Under the pieces are notes generated by a model, which saw only the letters and a list, made by a program, of their open reading frames with translations, did not search any database and had not been told where the DNA came from. Shown one piece after another: positions 16,430-25,500 of a stretch of 64,000 nucleotides of DNA. The stretch is taken from contig JAFDXF010000064.1 of the NCBI GenBank assembly GCA_018268055.1, positions 1 to 64,000 of the forward strand, written 5' to 3'. The DNA is from Bacteroidota bacterium. Its GTDB lineage: Bacteria; Bacteroidota; Bacteroidia; Chitinophagales; Chitinophagaceae. Position 1 is the first letter of the stretch; each line of letters opens with the position of its first letter. A program made the position numbers and the translations under genes.

Positions 16430-16437
16430 TAACTTTG
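16430..16437 (+). promoter_or_regulatory. -7 box TAACTTTG of pyrE
   Basis: Exact TAnnTTTG match ending 4 nt before the pyrE ATG (16442). Transcription would begin at or within a couple of bases of the start codon. Confidence 0.6.
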
Positions 16438-16441
16438 CATT

Positions 16442-17071
16442 ATGACAGATGCAAAAATAGTAGCCGAGAAATTATTACAAGTTAATGCGATTAAATTAAG
16501 CCCAAACCAGCCGTTTACTTGGGCAAGTGGGTGGAAAAGTCCCATATATTGTGACAACAGAAAAGTGCTTTCCTTTCCATACATCAGAGATTTTATTAAG
16601 TCCGAATTATGCAATATAATTTTTGAAAAATTTCCGGATGCAGAAATGTTGGCAGGAGTCGCCACTGCCGGAATTGCTTGGGGAGCAATGGCATCTGATC
16701 AATTAAAACTACCTTATATCTATGTACGGCCAAAGCCCAAAGAACATGGCCTGGGAAATCAGATTGAAGGATATTATGAAACAGGTAAAAAGGTCGTGGT
16801 TATTGAAGATCTCGTGTCAACCGGAAAAAGCAGTTTACAAGTAGTAGATGTATTGAGAGCACAGGGTTTAGAAGTATTTGGCATGGTTTCTATTTTCACC
16901 TATAACTTTCAGATTGCAACGAATGCTATTAAATTGTCATCATTAGCATATTATTCGCTGACAGATTATAATTCACTGATAGAATTAGCCGTTAAAAAAA
17001 GAATTATTACAGACCATGATCAGCATTTATTGATGGCTTGGAGAGAAAATCCCTCTGAATGGGGTAAATAA
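16442..17071 (+). CDS. pyrE: Orotate phosphoribosyltransferase
   Basis: Joins orotate to PRPP to make orotidine 5'-phosphate in UMP synthesis. The 209-aa protein has the PRPP motif VVVIEDLVSTGKSSLQVVDV and the catalytic flexible loop VRPKPKEHGLGNQIEG. TWASGWKSPIYCDNR near the N-terminus is the orotate-site segment. It is separated from pyrR-pyrB by the thioesterase and NUDIX genes. An HMA-domain gene begins 12 bp after its stop, so the two are likely cotranscribed, an odd pairing. The -7 box sits 4 nt from the start codon. Confidence 0.96.
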   Translation: MTDAKIVAEKLLQVNAIKLSPNQPFTWASGWKSPIYCDNRKVLSFPYIRDFIKSELCNIIFEKFPDAEMLAGVATAGIAWGAMASDQLKLPYIYVRPKPKEHGLGNQIEGYYETGKKVVVIEDLVSTGKSSLQVVDVLRAQGLEVFGMVSIFTYNFQIATNAIKLSSLAYYSLTDYNSLIELAVKKRIITDHDQHLLMAWRENPSEWGK

Positions 17072-17083
17072 TATTTATAAATT

Positions 17084-17491
17084 ATGAAGAAAATTATTTT
17101 AGCAGTTACTTTTTTGATAGGTATATCATTTTTTGCTCAATCCCAGACTTTCTCCAAGAAGGATAGAGTAGATACAGTAATAAAAACGCCCAATGCATTG
17201 TGTGAAAACTGTAAAAAAAGAATAGAAGGCTATTTGAAAAGCTATGATGGTGTTTTAGATGTAAATGTAAATTTCCGCAAAGGTGAAACCAGAGTAAAGT
17301 TTTTGACAGATAGAATTAATATCGAAGAAATAAAAGCATATATCGCCAATTGCGGATATGATGCAAATGATGTTCCCGCAGCTGAGGATATGTATCGGCG
17401 TTTGCCTTTAAGCTGTAAAAAACCGGAAGACGGGGGAGGACATCCCAAACCTAAAGTAGCTCCGCCGCCTGCTAAAGTTGATCAAAATTAA
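17084..17491 (+). CDS. Secreted HMA-domain (metal-binding) protein
   Basis: Protein of 135 aa with a signal peptide (to about residue 20), then a heavy-metal-associated domain with C40-x-x-C43 in NALCENCKKRIEG and a VKFLTDRINIEEIKAYIANCGY second half. After the domain come MYRRLPLSC and a Pro/Gly-rich tail (HPKPKVAPPPAK). The post-domain block (A...Y..LP..C) matches the one that follows the HMA domain in the TonB receptor at 7532-10087, suggesting a shared ancestor module. Expected to be a periplasmic or surface metal binder or chaperone; the metal is unknown. It follows pyrE by 12 bp and converges on the LEA-like lipoprotein gene. Confidence 0.85.
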   Translation: MKKIILAVTFLIGISFFAQSQTFSKKDRVDTVIKTPNALCENCKKRIEGYLKSYDGVLDVNVNFRKGETRVKFLTDRINIEEIKAYIANCGYDANDVPAAEDMYRRLPLSCKKPEDGGGHPKPKVAPPPAKVDQN

Positions 17492-17506
17492 AAATTGAAT
17501 TACAAC

Positions 17507-17971
17507 TTATTTTAAAAGGTCGTTCAGCGCTTCTTTCCTTTCTATTTCTATGGGATAGTTTTTGAACACCATTCCTTTGCCTATTCGTGCAGTGCCTTTA
17601 AGTTTTAAAAGAACTTTTTTCCCTAAAAACGCAGTGGACATATTCTCTACAAAATGGGTCATATCTAATTTTAATTTAACAGGGATATTAAAATCTGCAT
17701 TCTTTGGTATTTTAATTAAAGTATCTACTACAAAATCGCCAAGTGGATTTCCATCTACCCAGGCATTCCCATTGACACTTTTCAATTTAAGTCCGATTTT
17801 ATTGGGATTGTGAAAAAGTACATTAAAGGACAAGGTTGATTGCGTAAGCCCAATTTTACCTAAATCTATTTTCTCTATGCCTTTCATCACAGGGGCTTTG
17901 AATGAAGAACACCCAGTCAAAAAGAAAAGGTTAAAGGTCAAAAGAAGGAGAGTGGTAATTTTCTGCAACAT
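17507..17971 (-). CDS. LEA type 2 (WHy-like) lipoprotein
   Basis: Lipoprotein of 154 aa with LTGC lipobox after a hydrophobic signal. The mature part fits an LEA_2/WHy beta-sandwich: LTQSTLSFNVLFHNPNKIGL (the family's N-P-N core) and KLKSVNGNAWVDGNPLG, then IPVKLKLDM. Bacterial members are envelope proteins, sometimes linked to stress; function here is unknown. It is a single gene facing a long AT-rich gene-free region upstream. Confidence 0.82.
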   Translation of the reverse strand: MLQKITTLLLLTFNLFFLTGCSSFKAPVMKGIEKIDLGKIGLTQSTLSFNVLFHNPNKIGLKLKSVNGNAWVDGNPLGDFVVDTLIKIPKNADFNIPVKLKLDMTHFVENMSTAFLGKKVLLKLKGTARIGKGMVFKNYPIEIERKEALNDLLK

Positions 17972-18581
17972 TTTAATTTATTAGTTAGCAAGATAACTTA
18001 CAAAGGCTTTATAATTTGTTATAAAATAAATTAATTACTTCTGTACTAAAATAAATAGTATTAATATTAAGATGTTGATTTTTAAATTACTAAATATATT
18101 AGAATTGTATAAAATGCTTAATAGATTAATAATCAGTAAAATATAAATTTTATTAATTGTTTATAATAATATTAATAATTATTAAATATTGAGTGTAATT
18201 GTATAAAATATATTACGATAATATTACTAATAATATAATATTATTACTATGATACACAATATTTAATATATCATATTTAGATATATGCTTTATATAAATT
18301 TTTGTATTATAATTAATTTATATTTATCAATTAGTTGTATCCCTATTCTTAACACCTGTGAGTTTATAGGTAAAATTTGTTTAATCTGACGGTTGGGGAA
18401 TATTGTACGAGTAATCTGGTTTAGAGTAAAATTTGTAAACTGAGAACCCTGCTTTTTTATAAATTAATTGCTTGAAAACGATTGTTTTAGCCATTCCTGT
18501 ATTTGTATAAAAATATTTAGATACAATGTGTGATTTTAGTAAATTCGTTCCCGCATTCAACAACAGTTTGAACGTACTATT
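17972..18581. other. 610-bp gene-free region with an extreme AT-rich core
   Basis: Between the LEA-like lipoprotein and the large PKD protein. From 18061 to 18300 I count only 27 G/C in 240 bases (11%), made of short TA/AT tracts. No credible reading frame; the only open frame (18381-18593, minus) runs through the start of the PKD gene and has no family features. A variant -7 box TAAATTCG (18540-18547) lies 34 nt before the PKD gene start. The AT-rich core could act as an upstream promoter or silencer element, by inference. Confidence 0.7.
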
Positions 18582-21500
18582 ATGAGAAAACATTATTTTC
18601 TATTCTTCCTGCTAATTTTTGTTTTTTTGAATAAGCAAAATTTTGCTCAAGATTATTCAAATAAAGGAACCAATTTTTGGATTAGTTATCCCGAACATAT
18701 TGATGGAACTAACTCTATGATGGGTTTGTACATAACGAGTGATGTGAATACGAGCGGTACTATAACAATCAACGGGGCCAATGTTCCTTTTACTGTTACT
18801 GCCAATACTATTCAACCAAGATTTATAACTGCAACAGGTGTGGGAACAAATGTTATAGGCACCAATAGTTATGTTCACTTAGGCAGTTTGCAAGATGGAA
18901 TCAGAACGAATGGTGCAATTCATATTACTTCATTAATGCCTGTTGTAGTATATGCTCACATAATCCGCTCTGCAAGATCCGGTGCTACACTTGCCTTGCC
19001 AACACAGGTTTGGGGCAAAGAATATATTGTACCAAGCTACGCAAATAGCGGAGGAAACGGAGCAAATCAAGGATATGGAGAATTAAATATAATGGCTTCA
19101 TTGCCAAATACTCAAGTAGAAATAACTCCTTCGATCAATACAAGAAATAACACTCATAGTGCAGGTACTCCTTACACTATAACGCTTGCCAATCCGGGTG
19201 ATGTATATCAGGTACAGTTTCCTCAAAATGGAGATATGTCAGGTACAATTGTAAAGTCAGTTGCAAGTGGAAGCACAGGGTGTCAGCCGATAGCAGTTAT
19301 ATCAGCTACTACATGGACAGCTCTCAATTGTGGAAGTGGAAATGGGGGCGATAATTTATATCAGCAACTTTTCCCTTATGGAGCTTGGGGTAAGGAATTT
19401 GTAACATCTCCATTGAAAAAAACTTCAAATCCGGCAGACCTCAATATTGATGTTTTAAGAGTTTATGTTAAAGACCCAACTACAGTTGTAAAGAAAATTG
19501 AAAACGGTTTAACTACTGTATTGGCAGGATATAATGCTACAGGAATGTATTATGAATATTCAACTTCTAACCCTACATTTCTATATGCCGATAAACCGGT
19601 TCAAGTAGTTCAATATATCACTACACAAAATTGTGGAACATGGCCAAGTGCTAACAGCCCTACACAGTCAGATCCTGAAATGATCTCACTTAGCTCTACA
19701 GAACAAACTATAGAAGACATTACTGTATATTCTGCAATAAGTAATAATGTACCGAGTGGTAACAGTCAGGTGAATGTTCATTATATCAATGTAATAATGA
19801 AAAGTGCGAATACCGGCACTTTTACAATAAATGGTACTCCTCCTTCTGCATCATGGAATACAATACCAGGGACTTCTTATTCTTATCTTAAACAGCAAAT
19901 TACAAATGCTGCAACGGATCCTGTTTCTCGCTTAAAAGCTGATTCAGGCTTTAATGCTTATGCTTATGGTTTGGGAAATGTGGAAAGCTATGGATACAAT
20001 GCCGGTACTTATGTAAAGGATCTTAACACAGCCCTTGAAATTGGTAATGTTTATGGAATTGAGAATTTCCCTGTTGCTTGTGTTGGTTCACCTTTCAATT
20101 TTAAAATTTATTTACCTGATAAATCAAATTCAAGCCCTCCTGTTCCTATTAGATATGATTCTATTCGCTGGGATTGTAGTAATATAGGAGCAATGAGCCC
20201 TTCAAATTTTCCATATATTCAATACGGGGCACCAACGATAAATCCCGATTCAGTAACCATTCGGAATGGAAAAGATGTGGCATGGTATTCAGTTCCCGGT
20301 TTATACAGTTTTACTACTCCGGGCGTTTATACCATTACGATAACAGTATATAGAACATCTGCTGATGGCTGCGGTAATTCTCAGGAGTATTCATTTCCAC
20401 TTACTGTTACAGCACCTCCTTCCGCTGATTTTAATTTTGCTAATTCAGTATGTACCAATTCGCCTATTCAGTTTAACGATAATACGCCGCCGGTAGGTAG
20501 CCCTCCATATAAATGGTGGTGGGATTTTGGCGATCCTCCAAGTGGTGTTAATAATAATTCATTATTGCAAAACCCTACACATCTATTCAGTAGCCCCGGC
20601 ACATACAGTGTAAAGTTTTCAAATATTACAAGAGCGGGATGTTTGAGTGATACTGTAACCAAAACAATAGAAGTAACCAATCCTCCAACTGCAAACTTTA
20701 CAGTGGTTTCTCCAAATTGTAGCAATACAAGTATTCAATTTACTGATGCATCTACTTTAGCAGGATCGGGTTCAATCACACAATGGAGTTGGGATTTTGG
20801 AGACCCTGCAAGTGGTGCAAGTAACACTTCTACTTCACAAAACCCAGCACATACTTATGCCACTACAGGGACTTATACAGTAACATTAATTTCAAAGACC
20901 AATACAAACTGTGCAAGCGCTCCTTATACTTTTCAGGTGGTCATTCAACCCGATGCAACTATCACACTAAGTTCAGCAGCAGGTACAGATAATCAGACAA
21001 TATGTATCAATACTGCACTGTCAAATATTACTTATACCATTGGTGGAAGTGGAAATGGTGGCACTGTAACCGGATTACCTGCAGGTGTTACCGGTACTTA
21101 TGCAGGAGGTGTTGTTACTATTACAGGTACTCCAACTGCTAGTGGCACATTCAATTATACTGTTCAGACTCAAGGACCATGTATTACTCCTTCATTGACA
21201 GGAGTCATTACTATTACCGCTGATGCTACTATTGGACTTACCTCTCCTGCAGGAAGCGATCAACAAACTATTTGTATCAATACACCTCTTTCACTTTTGA
21301 CATACAATGTTGGAGGAAGTGGGACAGGCGGTACAGTTACGGGATTACCTGCAGGTGTAACAGGAGCATATTCAAGTGGCGTAATAACTATTTCAGGTTC
21401 ACCAACTGTTAGTGGCACTTTTAACTATACTGTAAACACTGCAGGCCCTTGTGTAAAACCTACGGCAACAGGCACCATTATAGTTACACCGGATGCAACA

Positions 21501-24428
21501 ATAAATCTTACTTCAGGTGCCGGAACAAATAACCAAACAAAATGTATTAATACACCAATTGCAAATATCACTTACGCCATTGGTGGAAGTGGAAATGGTG
21601 GTACCGTTTCAGGATTGCCGGCAGGTGTTACAGGTACTTATGCAGGAGGAGTAGTTACCATTTCAGGTACTCCTACTGTTAGTGGTACATTTAACTATAC
21701 CGTAAACACAACAGGACCTTGCGTTACGCCATCTGCTACAGGAACAATTATTATTACACCTGATGCGCATGTGAATCTTACTTCCGGTGGCCCAAGTGCT
21801 GCTCAGGAATTATGTGTCAATTCAACACTTACAAATATTACTTATTCTGTAACAGCTTCGGGTACAGGTGGAACAGTAACCGGATTACCAGCTGGTGTTA
21901 CGGGCACTTTTGCAGGAGGAGTGATAACTATTAGTGGTGTACCTACTGTAAGTGGAACATTTACCTACACCGTTACTGCTACAGGCCCATGTGCTTCTGC
22001 TTCTGCAACTGGAACCATAACTGTAAATGCATTGCCTACTAGTAATTTTAATAATACTATTCCTTCTTGTGAAACTAGAACTATTAATTTCACAGATCTA
22101 TCTATCGCAAATTCAGGTAATAATGTAAGATGGGTTTGGGATTTTGGCGATGCTACATCTCCAGTTACGATTAATGCTCCTGCGAGTCCAAATATCACAC
22201 ACACTTACAGCGCTGCAGGAACTTATAATGTTAGTTTGGTTGTTACAACAGATAAAGGTTGTATAAGTATTCAACCGCCAAAACCCGTAACGATTAATCT
22301 CAAACCTAAAGCAGGTTTCATCATACCTGATTTCTGTATCAATGATGTGGCTACTGTGTTTACAGATACAAGTCGCATTGCAGCTCCAGGTACATTTGAT
22401 CCAAATGGATATTATTGGGATTTTGGTGATCCGGCAAGCGGCGCAGGAAATATATCTACTGCAATGAATGGTACTCATACATTTACTGCAGTGGGTAACT
22501 ATAATATTATGCATATTGCAACAAGTGCACAAGGTTGCAGAGATACAATCTATCAGAGTGTATTTGTAAATGCTTCCGATCCTGTAGCTGACTTTACGGT
22601 GAATATTCCGGCAAATCTTTGCTCTTATGATTCTGTTGCAATCAAAAATCTATCTTCTGTAAGTCAGGGTAGAGTATTTAAGTTAGAAGTTTATTGGGAT
22701 GCTGTAGGTGCACCTGGAGTATTTCAAACGATTAATAATCCTAATGTAAACGATATCTATAGACATAAGTATCCAACATTGCATACGACTCAGACATACA
22801 CCATCAAAATGGTTGCTTACTCAGGTTCTGTTTGTTTTAATACTAAATCTATTAATGTAACAGTTAATGCTTCTCCTATAACTCAATTCTTACAAGTGCC
22901 GAATGTTTGTTTTGATGCTGCACCTTTTCAAATCACTCAGGCATCAGAAACAGGAAGTTTACCGGGAACAGTATTTTATAGTGGGCCGGGAGTTTCGCCC
23001 ACCGGATTGTTTACGCCATCATCCGTAGTACCGGGAAGCACCAACACTATTCAATACTTATTCGTATCTACTGCTGGTGGTTGTAAGGATTCAATTACAC
23101 AAACAATAACAGTTTGGGACACAGCAGCAGCAAAGATTACAGTAGCACCAATTACTTGTGAAAAAAATGCTATTGCATTTAGTAGCGGAAGCTCCACACT
23201 ATCTACGAATGCAGGCACAATCAGTGGATGGAATTGGAACTTTGGTGACCCTGCAAGTGGGCCATTAAATACTTCAACGAATGCTAATCCATCACACCAA
23301 TACAATACGTGGGGTAATTATACAGTGAGTCTGCAAGTAACAACGAGCAACAACTGTAAGAGTACTATACAAACAATACCGGTAAAAGTAAATCCATTAC
23401 CAATTCCCAATTTCTCTTTACCTGCAGCTTCTTGTTTACCATCAGCGAGTTTAGTATTTGTGGATAATAGCTCTGTACCTGATGGAAGTACTCCGGGTGG
23501 TTATCTTTGGAACTTTGGCGATCCTGCAAGTGGTGTAAATAATTTTGCCTCTAATTCTAATCCGACACATATTTATAATACAGTGGGGCCTTTCAATGTA
23601 AAGCTAAATGTAACGACCAATGCCGGATGCATAGATAGTATAACTAAAGTGGTCAATAATATTCATCCACAGCCTATAACAGCTATTAATGTAAATAAAG
23701 TGGATGTTTGTATCGGTGATAGCTTTACATTTTCTAATACAAGTGATCCTGTAGAAGGAAGTATTACACAATATGTATGGTCTTTGGATAATGGTGACAC
23801 CAGAAACATTCCTTCATTCACCTATACGTATCCTACTGTGGGTGTTTACAATGTTAGCTTATACATCTATAATACACAAGGTTGCAAAAGTAATGTTGCT
23901 GTGAAAACAGTATCGGCAAATCCATATCCTGTTGCCAATGCAGGTCCGGATAAATTTATGTTGGAAGGCGGTCAGGTAGAACTAACACCGGTTCTGGTAA
24001 CAAATATTCCGGTAAGTTATTCATGGACACCCATTACGTACTTAGTAAATCCGAATGTATCGAATGCATTAGCATCGCCACCGAATGACTTTACTTATAC
24101 TTTAAAAGTTACCAGCGATAAAGGATGTAGCAGCACTGACCAAGTATTTATCAAGGTATTAAAGATGCCTGCTATACCCAATATCTTTAGCCCGAATGGT
24201 GATGGCGTGCATGATACTTGGGTTATAGAATATTTAGATACATATCCGGGTAGTACTGTTGATATTTACAATCGTTATGGTCAGCCTATATTCCATTCAA
24301 ATGGATATACAAAACCATGGGATGGAACTGTAAATGGGAAACCGGTTCCTGTGGGAACATATTATTATGTAATAGATCCAAAGAATGGTAGAAAAATATT
24401 AACCGGATACGTTGATGTAATCCGATAA
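18582..24428 (+). CDS. Giant PKD-repeat surface protein with T9SS type B sorting domain
   Basis: Secreted protein of 1948 aa. Order: signal peptide (1-22); an N-terminal IgGFc-binding-like region (about 25-500; GTNFWISYPEHIDG); PKD-type domains, recognised by WDFGDP/WNFGDP cores, at least six plus one variant; four tandem 90-residue repeats at about 791-1150; and a C-terminal CHU_C/gliding-motility-associated domain (PNIFSPNGDGVHDTW ... VGTYYYVIDPKNGR). That C-terminal domain directs export through the type IX system and surface attachment. Such proteins act as adhesins or in gliding and biofilm; which one is not decided by sequence. The PorP/SprF gene follows 21 bp later and is its likely partner. 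Codon-level repeats make the gene prone to length variation. Confidence 0.93.
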   Translation: MRKHYFLFFLLIFVFLNKQNFAQDYSNKGTNFWISYPEHIDGTNSMMGLYITSDVNTSGTITINGANVPFTVTANTIQPRFITATGVGTNVIGTNSYVHLGSLQDGIRTNGAIHITSLMPVVVYAHIIRSARSGATLALPTQVWGKEYIVPSYANSGGNGANQGYGELNIMASLPNTQVEITPSINTRNNTHSAGTPYTITLANPGDVYQVQFPQNGDMSGTIVKSVASGSTGCQPIAVISATTWTALNCGSGNGGDNLYQQLFPYGAWGKEFVTSPLKKTSNPADLNIDVLRVYVKDPTTVVKKIENGLTTVLAGYNATGMYYEYSTSNPTFLYADKPVQVVQYITTQNCGTWPSANSPTQSDPEMISLSSTEQTIEDITVYSAISNNVPSGNSQVNVHYINVIMKSANTGTFTINGTPPSASWNTIPGTSYSYLKQQITNAATDPVSRLKADSGFNAYAYGLGNVESYGYNAGTYVKDLNTALEIGNVYGIENFPVACVGSPFNFKIYLPDKSNSSPPVPIRYDSIRWDCSNIGAMSPSNFPYIQYGAPTINPDSVTIRNGKDVAWYSVPGLYSFTTPGVYTITITVYRTSADGCGNSQEYSFPLTVTAPPSADFNFANSVCTNSPIQFNDNTPPVGSPPYKWWWDFGDPPSGVNNNSLLQNPTHLFSSPGTYSVKFSNITRAGCLSDTVTKTIEVTNPPTANFTVVSPNCSNTSIQFTDASTLAGSGSITQWSWDFGDPASGASNTSTSQNPAHTYATTGTYTVTLISKTNTNCASAPYTFQVVIQPDATITLSSAAGTDNQTICINTALSNITYTIGGSGNGGTVTGLPAGVTGTYAGGVVTITGTPTASGTFNYTVQTQGPCITPSLTGVITITADATIGLTSPAGSDQQTICINTPLSLLTYNVGGSGTGGTVTGLPAGVTGAYSSGVITISGSPTVSGTFNYTVNTAGPCVKPTATGTIIVTPDATINLTSGAGTNNQTKCINTPIANITYAIGGSGNGGTVSGLPAGVTGTYAGGVVTISGTPTVSGTFNYTVNTTGPCVTPSATGTIIITPDAHVNLTSGGPSAAQELCVNSTLTNITYSVTASGTGGTVTGLPAGVTGTFAGGVITISGVPTVSGTFTYTVTATGPCASASATGTITVNALPTSNFNNTIPSCETRTINFTDLSIANSGNNVRWVWDFGDATSPVTINAPASPNITHTYSAAGTYNVSLVVTTDKGCISIQPPKPVTINLKPKAGFIIPDFCINDVATVFTDTSRIAAPGTFDPNGYYWDFGDPASGAGNISTAMNGTHTFTAVGNYNIMHIATSAQGCRDTIYQSVFVNASDPVADFTVNIPANLCSYDSVAIKNLSSVSQGRVFKLEVYWDAVGAPGVFQTINNPNVNDIYRHKYPTLHTTQTYTIKMVAYSGSVCFNTKSINVTVNASPITQFLQVPNVCFDAAPFQITQASETGSLPGTVFYSGPGVSPTGLFTPSSVVPGSTNTIQYLFVSTAGGCKDSITQTITVWDTAAAKITVAPITCEKNAIAFSSGSSTLSTNAGTISGWNWNFGDPASGPLNTSTNANPSHQYNTWGNYTVSLQVTTSNNCKSTIQTIPVKVNPLPIPNFSLPAASCLPSASLVFVDNSSVPDGSTPGGYLWNFGDPASGVNNFASNSNPTHIYNTVGPFNVKLNVTTNAGCIDSITKVVNNIHPQPITAINVNKVDVCIGDSFTFSNTSDPVEGSITQYVWSLDNGDTRNIPSFTYTYPTVGVYNVSLYIYNTQGCKSNVAVKTVSANPYPVANAGPDKFMLEGGQVELTPVLVTNIPVSYSWTPITYLVNPNVSNALASPPNDFTYTLKVTSDKGCSSTDQVFIKVLKMPAIPNIFSPNGDGVHDTWVIEYLDTYPGSTVDIYNRYGQPIFHSNGYTKPWDGTVNGKPVPVGTYYYVIDPKNGRKILTGYVDVIR
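20952..22031 (+). repeat. Four 270-bp in-frame tandem repeats
   Basis: Units at 20952-21221, 21222-21491, 21492-21761 and 21762-22031, each exactly 270 bp (90 codons), inside the PKD protein. Each unit begins DAxxxLTS-like, has C(I/V)N, GTVxGLPAGVTG, an SGTF(N/T)YTV core and a conserved GPC. Units 1 to 3 are closest to each other; unit 4 is more diverged. Predicted to be stacked beta-sandwich modules. Confidence 0.92.
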
Positions 24429-24449
24429 AACAAAAACAAAGTGAGGTTA

Positions 24450-25484
24450 ATGAAAACGAAATTATTGATAGCCATATTATTGGTTTGTGTGCAAGGGTGG
24501 GGGCAACAAAGACCACATTATACTCAGTATATTTTAAATAATTACATACTAAACCCTGCATTGAGTGGTATTGAAAACTATGTTGATGTAAAGTTTAGTG
24601 CAAGAGATCAATGGGTAGGTTTGAATGGTGCGCCTAAGACATCCTATTTATCAATTCAAGGACCTATCGGAAAAAAAGATTATAGAACGTCTTCTACATC
24701 TTTTCAGGTGCCGGGACAAAATCCAAGAGGAAGTTATTACTGGGAAAATTATACAGCAGCAGCACCACATCATGGAATTGGAGCAACGATTATCAATGAC
24801 CGAACTGGAAGTTTTAATCGATTTACAGCGGATGTTACCTATGCTTATCATTTAGGTTTAAATCCATCCACAAACATTGCAGCAGGATTTTCTGCAGGTA
24901 TTACAAACGTAAGTATTGACCGTACAAAACATGATTTTTCGGGAAGTGGAGATATTTATGATCCGGCAACTGGAGCATCAATGAGTAAAGAATTAAATAA
25001 AATACGCCCTGATCTTGGTTTTGGTATTTGGCTTTATTCAAAAAATTATTTTGTAGGCGCATCTGCTCAACAGATAATTCCTCAAAAGCTGGCATTTGCA
25101 GACGATGCTGCTTTTTTAACAAAAGGACGATTGATACCACACTTGTTTGTGACGGCAGGATACAGATATTTACTTTCTGAAGACATCAATGTAATACCTT
25201 CTGTGATGTTGAAATATGTACATGGCAGTTCTAATCTCGATTTTCAACCGGAGTTAAACGTAAAAGCTCAATATCAAGATTTGTTTTGGCTTGGCGGAAG
25301 TTACCGCTATCAGGATGGATATGCAGCAATGGCCGGGTTTAATTTAAGTAACAAGTTAAATGTTGGATATGCTTATGATATTACAACATCAAAATTAAAA
25401 ACAGTTTCAAAAGGCACTCACGAAATTGTTGTAGGATTGATATTTGGAAATAAGTATAGCGAAAAGTGTCCGAGGTGTTGGTAA
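24450..25484 (+). CDS. PorP/SprF-family type IX secretion membrane protein
   Basis: Outer-membrane protein of 344 aa. The family signature is clear after the signal peptide: QQRPHYTQYILNNYILNPAL, the P-x-x-T/S-Q-Y and N-P-A-x-x-G block, then DQWVGLNGAPKT. The barrel-like strands end in VVGLIFGNK plus a Cys-containing tail (YSEKCPRCW). PorP is needed for T9SS function and SprF for export of the SprB adhesin; copies next to giant adhesin genes usually serve that adhesin. It begins 21 bp after the PKD gene. ATG 24450 is preferred to the GTG three codons upstream because it begins the basic part of the signal peptide. Confidence 0.94.
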   Translation: MKTKLLIAILLVCVQGWGQQRPHYTQYILNNYILNPALSGIENYVDVKFSARDQWVGLNGAPKTSYLSIQGPIGKKDYRTSSTSFQVPGQNPRGSYYWENYTAAAPHHGIGATIINDRTGSFNRFTADVTYAYHLGLNPSTNIAAGFSAGITNVSIDRTKHDFSGSGDIYDPATGASMSKELNKIRPDLGFGIWLYSKNYFVGASAQQIIPQKLAFADDAAFLTKGRLIPHLFVTAGYRYLLSEDINVIPSVMLKYVHGSSNLDFQPELNVKAQYQDLFWLGGSYRYQDGYAAMAGFNLSNKLNVGYAYDITTSKLKTVSKGTHEIVVGLIFGNKYSEKCPRCW

Positions 25485-25500
25485 TAAAGAATGAAGTGTA

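Noticed and set aside
18381..18593. 70-codon minus-strand open frame before the PKD gene
   Set aside because: It overlaps the PKD start, has no recognisable domain or promoter, and lies in low-complexity AT-rich sequence.
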